Shown here one piece after another: positions 59,857 to 64,000 of a DNA stretch of 64,000 bases. Position 1 is the stretch's first letter. Each line of letters opens with the position of its first letter. A program made the translations under genes and the position numbers. Location of the stretch: positions 44,160 to 108,159 of the forward strand of contig NZ_JAUSRE010000019.1 of the NCBI RefSeq assembly GCF_030811655.1, written 5' to 3'. The stretch is from Pseudarthrobacter enclensis (GTDB taxonomy: Bacteria; Actinomycetota; Actinomycetes; Actinomycetales; Micrococcaceae). A model generated the notes under the pieces. That model did no database searches and was not told the DNA's origin. It saw only the letters and a list, made by a program, of their open reading frames with translations.

Positions 59857-60600
59857 ATGAGCTTCCAGCCTCCCGCTTCGGCGCCCGAAACGCCCGGAAA
59901 TGAAAACCAGGCAGTCCGCCAGCACAGCTCACACAACCACGGCATCCAGGGCCAGAGCCTGGAAGACGCGCTGCAGAGGGCAGGATTCTACCCGCGCCTC
60001 GTGTCGGACGTCGTCGACGACGCACTGGACGGCCGGGACTGCGTGGCACACCTGGTGCACCTGGAAACCCACTTCGACCGGGCCGAGGTCCGCCGCCATA
60101 TCACGGTGCTGGTCCTGACCGCTGACATGCTGGTCATCACGCACGTGGATGACCAGCAACTGGACGAAGCCGGGGAGCAGATCGTCGCCCAGATCTCCAC
60201 AGAGTCCGTCCCCGTGGCGCAGATCCGCTCGGTGGTCCTGAGCTACATGTACGCCCAGCCGCAGGACTACAAGCCCTCCGACCCCGTCCGCGAACTCACC
60301 CTGTCCATCGCCTGGTCCGGGGGCCAGCGGCTGGACATGGGGCCGGCCAGCTGCGGGGACCCGCAGTGCGAGGCCGACCACGGCTACACGGGGACCATCG
60401 CCCAGGAAGACATCGTGCTGCGGATCAGTGCGGAGGCAGACGGACTCCAGGCCGTGCAGGACGCCAAGCTCTTCGCCAGGGCGCTCCGCGCGGTCAACAC
60501 CGGTTCCGCTGCCCCCGTATCCCACGCACAGTCCATGGCGCCCAGGCCGCGTTCCGGAGTGTTCGGCAACAGGCTCAGCCGCGGACACCAGCAGCGCTGA
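59857..60600 (+). CDS. DUF5998 family protein
   Basis: 247 aa, soluble. Conserved blocks: SLEDALQRAGFYPRLVSDVVDDAL, HLVHLETHFDRAEVRRHITVLVLT and the Cys-containing CGDPQCEADHGY. The latter (Cys, Cys, His) might bind metal. Function unknown. The next gene starts 1 nt after its stop, so the DUF5998, phosphodiesterase and tdk genes probably form an operon; this order is common in actinobacteria. Confidence 0.86.
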   Translation: MSFQPPASAPETPGNENQAVRQHSSHNHGIQGQSLEDALQRAGFYPRLVSDVVDDALDGRDCVAHLVHLETHFDRAEVRRHITVLVLTADMLVITHVDDQQLDEAGEQIVAQISTESVPVAQIRSVVLSYMYAQPQDYKPSDPVRELTLSIAWSGGQRLDMGPASCGDPQCEADHGYTGTIAQEDIVLRISAEADGLQAVQDAKLFARALRAVNTGSAAPVSHAQSMAPRPRSGVFGNRLSRGHQQR

Positions 60601-60601
60601 G

Positions 60602-61822
60602 ATGCCGGACGACCACCACGCCGTACAAGCCTCCGCACGTACTTCCGACCTTCCGCCGGCTCCTGCCTATGGCCACCGCTCGATCGCCGAGGTCCTCACC
60701 AGTGCGGCAGCCAGCCTTGGCGTGGAGGGTTTCACCAACACGTTGGGGCTGCCCGACGCGTCCAGGGTCTGCGTTGTGCTCGCGGACGGCCTGGGCAGGA
60801 ACCTCCTGAAGCAAAAGGCCGCCCATACGCCCTTCCTGCGTGCGGTGATGCAGTCCGGGCAGGGCGACGTGCCGGTGTGGCTGGACTCCGCCTTTCCCTC
60901 CACCACTGCAGCGGCGTTATCCAGCTTCGGGACCGGGCTCCCCGCCGGACAGCACGGCATGGTGGGCTACGACGTCCTGGACCCTGACCAGGACAAAGTG
61001 GTCAACCTGCTGGGGAACTGGGACCCCGGTGTGGACCCCTCTGACTGGCAGCCGTTCCCCACCGTGTTTGAACGGATCGACGCGCACGTGGACGTGAGTA
61101 CCGTCAGCCTTTCCCAGTTTGACGGGTCGCCCATGACCCGCGCTGCGCTGCGCGGGGGCCGGTTTATCTCCGGGATGACCGCACACGCGCGCACCGCCGC
61201 TGCCGCCGAGGCCATGGCCGCCGCCGGCCCCTCCCTGATGTATTTCTATGTCAATGAACTCGACAAGGCCGGCCACCGTTACGGCTGCCGTTCCGAGCAG
61301 TGGGAACACCAGCTGGAAGAACTCGATTCCACCGTCAAGCGGCTCAACTCCTCCCTCCCCGCCGGCACCACGATCCTGCTCACTGCCGACCACGGCATGC
61401 TGGACGTCCCGGAATCCCAGCGCATCGACTTTTCGCAGGACCCCGGGCTGGTGGACGGCGTCCGGCACACGGCCGGCGAGCCGCGGATGGTCCACCTGTA
61501 CCTGGAGGAAGCAGCCGCAGCGGACGGGGCCGCGGAGCGTCTGCTCGCCGCCTGGAAAGGCCGGTTCGGTGACCGGGTGTGGGCCTTCACCCGGGATGAA
61601 GCCGTGGCCGGTGGACTCTTCGGTGACGTGCGGCCCGCTGTCGCGGGCAGGATCGGTGACGTGATGATCGCGGCGCGGGACGCCGTCGCGCTTTACGACG
61701 GACGGCGGATGCGGCCCACCGCCATGGAGGTGGTGGGCCAGCACGGCTCCCTGACCAAGGCCGAGCGGGAGGTCCCGCTGCTGTGCTTTACCGCTGAAGG
61801 AAGGACCCGCCGCCGTGGCTGA
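60602..61822 (+). CDS. Alkaline-phosphatase-superfamily nucleotide pyrophosphatase/phosphodiesterase
   Basis: 406 aa from ATG 60602. Metal and nucleophile motifs of the superfamily are visible: VVLADGLGRN (Asp), SAFPSTTAAALSSFGTG (nucleophilic Thr), NELDKAGHRYG (Asp, His) and LLTADHGMLDVP (Asp-His). The protein has no signal peptide, so a cytoplasmic diesterase or pyrophosphatase is expected. Co-transcribed with the DUF5998 gene and tdk, which suggests nucleotide salvage or turnover. The last codons overlap tdk by 8 nt. Confidence 0.88.
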   Translation: MPDDHHAVQASARTSDLPPAPAYGHRSIAEVLTSAAASLGVEGFTNTLGLPDASRVCVVLADGLGRNLLKQKAAHTPFLRAVMQSGQGDVPVWLDSAFPSTTAAALSSFGTGLPAGQHGMVGYDVLDPDQDKVVNLLGNWDPGVDPSDWQPFPTVFERIDAHVDVSTVSLSQFDGSPMTRAALRGGRFISGMTAHARTAAAAEAMAAAGPSLMYFYVNELDKAGHRYGCRSEQWEHQLEELDSTVKRLNSSLPAGTTILLTADHGMLDVPESQRIDFSQDPGLVDGVRHTAGEPRMVHLYLEEAAAADGAAERLLAAWKGRFGDRVWAFTRDEAVAGGLFGDVRPAVAGRIGDVMIAARDAVALYDGRRMRPTAMEVVGQHGSLTKAEREVPLLCFTAEGRTRRRG

Positions 61823-62564
61823 GCTCATCTTTTTCTCAGGCACCATGGACTGCGGCAAGTCCACCCTTGCCCTGCAGATGGACTACAACCATCGGGCGCG
61901 TGGCCGCGGGGGAGTTCGCTTCAGCCGGAACGACCGGGCGGGCGAGTCCCGCATCTCGAGCCGCCTTGGCCTGGAGACGGACGCAGTGGAGGTGCAGGAC
62001 ACCACCGACTTCTGGGAGGAAGTCATGATCCGCCGTACCCGGGGCCAGCGCATCGATTACCTCATCTGCGACGAAGCCCAGTTCTACACTCCCGGGCAGG
62101 TGGAGCAGCTGGCCAAAGTGGTGGACGAAATCGACGTCGACGTCTTTGCCTTCGGCATCACCGCCGATTTCCGCACCCGGCTCTTCCCCGGTTCCCAACG
62201 CCTGATTGAGCTTGCGGACCGGGTGCAGGTCCTGCAGGTGGAAGCGCTGTGCTGGTGTGGCCGCCGGGCCACGCACAATGCCAGGACGGTCGATGGCGTC
62301 ATGGTCACCGAGGGCGCCCAGGTTGTGGTGGGCGACGTTGACATGGTGGTTGAGGCCGCGGCCCCGACCGAAGCGGAGCACGCTCCGGTCGTGGGGTACG
62401 AGACGCTGTGCCGGCGCCACTTCATGCGGCGGGTGACGGCGCACGGCGCCTCCCTGATGGCACAGCAGGACCAGTTGCTGCCGTTCGAGGTGGATGTCTG
62501 CCTTTGGCACGGTTCCGGTGGCCCCGGCGAGCCGGGCGGTCCCGCCGAACCGCGCGGAGCCTAG
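61815..62564 (+). CDS. tdk: Thymidine kinase (type II)
   Basis: 249 aa from GTG 61815. P-loop GTMDCGKST (about residues 9-17), Walker-B-like ICDEAQF, lasso/thymidine-binding region GITADFRTRLFPGS, and zinc-lasso cysteines CWCGRRA and LCRRHF. Salvages thymidine to dTMP. The C-terminal 45 residues (Gly/Pro-rich) extend past the usual end. It overlaps the upstream phosphodiesterase gene by 8 nt. Confidence 0.93.
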   Translation: MAELIFFSGTMDCGKSTLALQMDYNHRARGRGGVRFSRNDRAGESRISSRLGLETDAVEVQDTTDFWEEVMIRRTRGQRIDYLICDEAQFYTPGQVEQLAKVVDEIDVDVFAFGITADFRTRLFPGSQRLIELADRVQVLQVEALCWCGRRATHNARTVDGVMVTEGAQVVVGDVDMVVEAAAPTEAEHAPVVGYETLCRRHFMRRVTAHGASLMAQQDQLLPFEVDVCLWHGSGGPGEPGGPAEPRGA

Positions 62565-62618
62565 GCTGACGGGCAGGACTTGGGCAGCCCGATACCGCGC
62601 TGATTCGACGACTGGCAC

Positions 62619-63182
62619 TCAGCTCCTGGTCTCGTATCTGGTAAGGAGTACGCCGTCGGGAAACGTCCGCGTTTCCACCAGGCGCAGGTTCACCCAGCTG
62701 TCCAGGGCTGTGAAGAACGGCGTGCCGCCGCCCACCAGGACCGGATGAGTGACCATCACGTAGTCGTCGATGAGCCCGGCCCGCATGGCCGCTGCGGCGA
62801 GGGCGGCGCCCCCGATGTCCATGGGGCCGCCGTCGTCCGCCTTGAGCCGGGTGATCTCGGTGACCGCGTCGCCGGCGACCAGGCGGGTGTTCCAGTCGAC
62901 CGTGCTGGTCGTCGAGGAGAACACCACCTTGGGCATGTCCCGCCAGCGGCGGGCGAACTCACTCTGCGCCGGTGTGACGCCCGGCTGCTGGTCGGCGGCG
63001 GGCCAGTGCGAGCTCATCGTCTCCCACAGCTTGCGCCCGTACAGCGCCAGCTCCGTCGTCCCCACACGGTCGGACCACCATTGGAACAGCTCGTCGCTTG
63101 GTACGCTCCAGCCGAGGTCGTCACCGGGCGCGGCGATATAGCCGTCCACGCTCAGGTTCATGCCGAAGGTCAGTTTGCGCAT
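62619..63182 (-). CDS. Dihydrofolate reductase-like (RibD C-terminal) family protein
   Basis: 187 aa. Start of the fold: KLTFGMNLSVDGYIAAPGDDLGW; LYGRKLWETM and PKVVFSSTT are typical of the RibD_C/DfrA-like YwjB/YyaP group. The family binds NADPH, but most members have no proven substrate and do not replace folate-pathway DHFR. GAGACT 6 nt before the ATG may be a weak -10. It faces the tdk operon convergently; no clear terminator is seen between them. Confidence 0.87.
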   Translation of the reverse strand: MRKLTFGMNLSVDGYIAAPGDDLGWSVPSDELFQWWSDRVGTTELALYGRKLWETMSSHWPAADQQPGVTPAQSEFARRWRDMPKVVFSSTTSTVDWNTRLVAGDAVTEITRLKADDGGPMDIGGAALAAAAMRAGLIDDYVMVTHPVLVGGGTPFFTALDSWVNLRLVETRTFPDGVLLTRYETRS

Positions 63183-63224
63183 GGCGCCAGTCTCCCGTGG
63201 GCCGGCATTCGTTGTACAGACCTT

Positions 63225-63250
63225 CAGGGCGATGATGGAGATACGCCCTG
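63225..63250. repeat. Inverted repeat upstream of the DUF222 gene
   Basis: CAGGGCG (63225-63231) and CGCCCTG (63244-63250) with a 12-nt loop, followed by the promoter region of the HNH gene. Confidence 0.4.
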
Positions 63251-63276
63251 TAGGCCAGAATGTCGTACCCCCTTGT

Positions 63277-63282
63277 CATGAT
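63277..63282 (+). promoter_or_regulatory. -10 hexamer, leaderless DUF222/HNH gene
   Basis: CATGAT followed by exactly 6 nt and ATG 63289. The upstream TGTCGT (63261-63266) resembles the conserved leader I recall for other 13E12-type genes. Confidence 0.5.
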
Positions 63283-63288
63283 GGGTTT

Positions 63289-64000
63289 ATGGGGAAAGCG
63301 GCGGTGGTGAGGGCGTTGGCGGAGATGCGTGCTGCCCTTGCCGTGCTGGTTGCGGAGGTGGAGGGCTCTGGTTCGGAGCCGTTTTCGGTGGCTGATCCAT
63401 TGGCTGGTTTGGCTGACGGCTGCCTGGAGATTCTGGCTGGTGCCCGTGAGGTGGAGGCAGGGATTGCCGCGTTGAAGGCCAGGTCGGCGGTGGTGTACGC
63501 GGATGCTGCGTGTGCTGTTGCGGGGCCGGAGGTGCCGGTGCAGGCGCAGGAGATGGCGGTCGCGGCGGAGATCGGGTGTGTGCTGGCGCTTGGGCCGCGG
63601 GCGGCGTCGTCGTTCCTGGCCACCTCGCACGCTGTGGTCAAGGAGTTGCCGCTGACCCTGTCGGCGCTGCAGGCCGGGACCCTGTCCTGGGGCCACGCGG
63701 TGGCCATGGCGGACGAGGGCGCGTGTCTTGATGCTGCGGGGGCGTCGGCGTTGGAAGCGCATTTCCTGGACCCGGACGCACCTGACCCGGCGCGGGGCTG
63801 CCCGGCCGGGCAGATGCCCGCCCACCGGTTCAGGGCCAAGGCCCGCACCTGGCGCGAACGCCACCACGCCGAAAGCATCGAAGAACGCCATGCCAAGTCC
63901 GTTGTGGACCGGCGGGTGGAGTTCCGGGCGGATCGGGACGGGATGGCCTGGCTGTCCGCGTACCTGCCCGCTGCCCAGGCGTTGGCGGGGTGGAACCGGC
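63289..64000 (+). CDS. DUF222 (13E12-type) HNH endonuclease-family protein, 5' part
   Basis: The first 237 codons are in the window and the gene runs off the end. The visible part is the helical DUF222 domain (EAGIAALKARSAVVYAD, LSWGHAVAMADEGACLD, VEFRADRDGMAWLSAYLP); in this family an HNH nuclease domain lies at the C-terminus, outside the window. Codons use far more GTG, TTG, GCG and GGT than neighbours, which favour C-ending codons. This fits a multi-copy, repeat-like family with possible lateral origin. The role is unknown (REP13E12-related). Confidence 0.85.
   Translation, partial: MGKAAVVRALAEMRAALAVLVAEVEGSGSEPFSVADPLAGLADGCLEILAGAREVEAGIAALKARSAVVYADAACAVAGPEVPVQAQEMAVAAEIGCVLALGPRAASSFLATSHAVVKELPLTLSALQAGTLSWGHAVAMADEGACLDAAGASALEAHFLDPDAPDPARGCPAGQMPAHRFRAKARTWRERHHAESIEERHAKSVVDRRVEFRADRDGMAWLSAYLPAAQALAGWNR

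Noticed and set aside
1..64000. Prophage, IS element, CRISPR array, tRNA or rRNA genes
   Set aside because: No transposase or integrase, no regularly spaced repeats, and no cloverleaf or rRNA sequence seen on either strand; only the DUF222/HNH gene at the end is of a mobile-like family.

Overview
The window is ordinary, gene-dense chromosome of a high-GC Gram-positive bacterium, most likely an Arthrobacter/Pseudarthrobacter-type member of the Micrococcaceae. Grounds for this are the strong G/C third-position bias, the many GTG starts, and a typical actinobacterial gene set: DivIVA/Wag31, polyphosphate glucokinase, glnA1/glnE/glnA2, PAC2 protein, DUF3817, DUF4191, DUF4192, DUF5998, DUF7455, fused CydDC and a DUF222/HNH gene. 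I see no rRNA, tRNA, CRISPR array, prophage or intact insertion sequence.

Layout: (1) 1-11.4 kb: divIVA, lspA, an RluA-type pseudouridine synthase, dnaE, a flavin reductase, a small membrane protein, hisD, nrdR, polyphosphate glucokinase, map and a 54-aa SPOR-like protein. (2) 11.5-23.1 kb: panB, the nitrogen-assimilation block glnA2-glnE-(GNAT)-glnA1, then an RDD protein, DUF3817, DUF4191 and lipA-lipB. (3) 23.2-36 kb: a membrane Ser/Thr kinase, a TIGR01777 epimerase, a large tricorn-type protease, an OsmC protein, a small membrane protein, the 2-oxoacid dehydrogenase E2 (dlaT/sucB) and E3 (lpd), and pepA. LipB/LipA make the lipoate that the two lipoyl domains of E2 carry, and Lpd reoxidises it. 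(4) 36-44.3 kb: PAC2 protein, MFS transporter, DUF4192 protein, primary sigma factor, DUF7455 protein and topoisomerase IV subunit B. (5) 44.3-52.1 kb: a BlaI/M56 regulator-protease pair facing the cytochrome bd operon cydA-cydB-cydDC. (6) 52.1-64 kb: DinB protein, two-gene ABC exporter, topoisomerase IV subunit A, a Pat-like GNAT/acyl-CoA synthetase fusion, DUF5998 protein, alkaline-phosphatase-superfamily phosphodiesterase, thymidine kinase, RibD-type reductase, and a DUF222/HNH gene cut by the window end.

The most informative signals are regulatory. Many genes carry a TANNNT-like -10 hexamer exactly 6-7 nt before the start codon, which predicts leaderless mRNAs. A four-element GlnR-type operator lies upstream of glnA1, with a terminator-like hairpin between it and the gene. 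A 14-bp palindrome resembling an NrdR box lies before nrdR. Three copies of TTCTAC-N5-GTAGAA lie between blaI and cydA, suggesting that a beta-lactamase-type repressor/protease pair controls the alternative oxidase. Several convergent gene pairs are separated by very long, near-perfect hairpins. I found no clearly novel multi-gene system; the BlaI-M56-cydABDC wiring is the closest to an under-described one.
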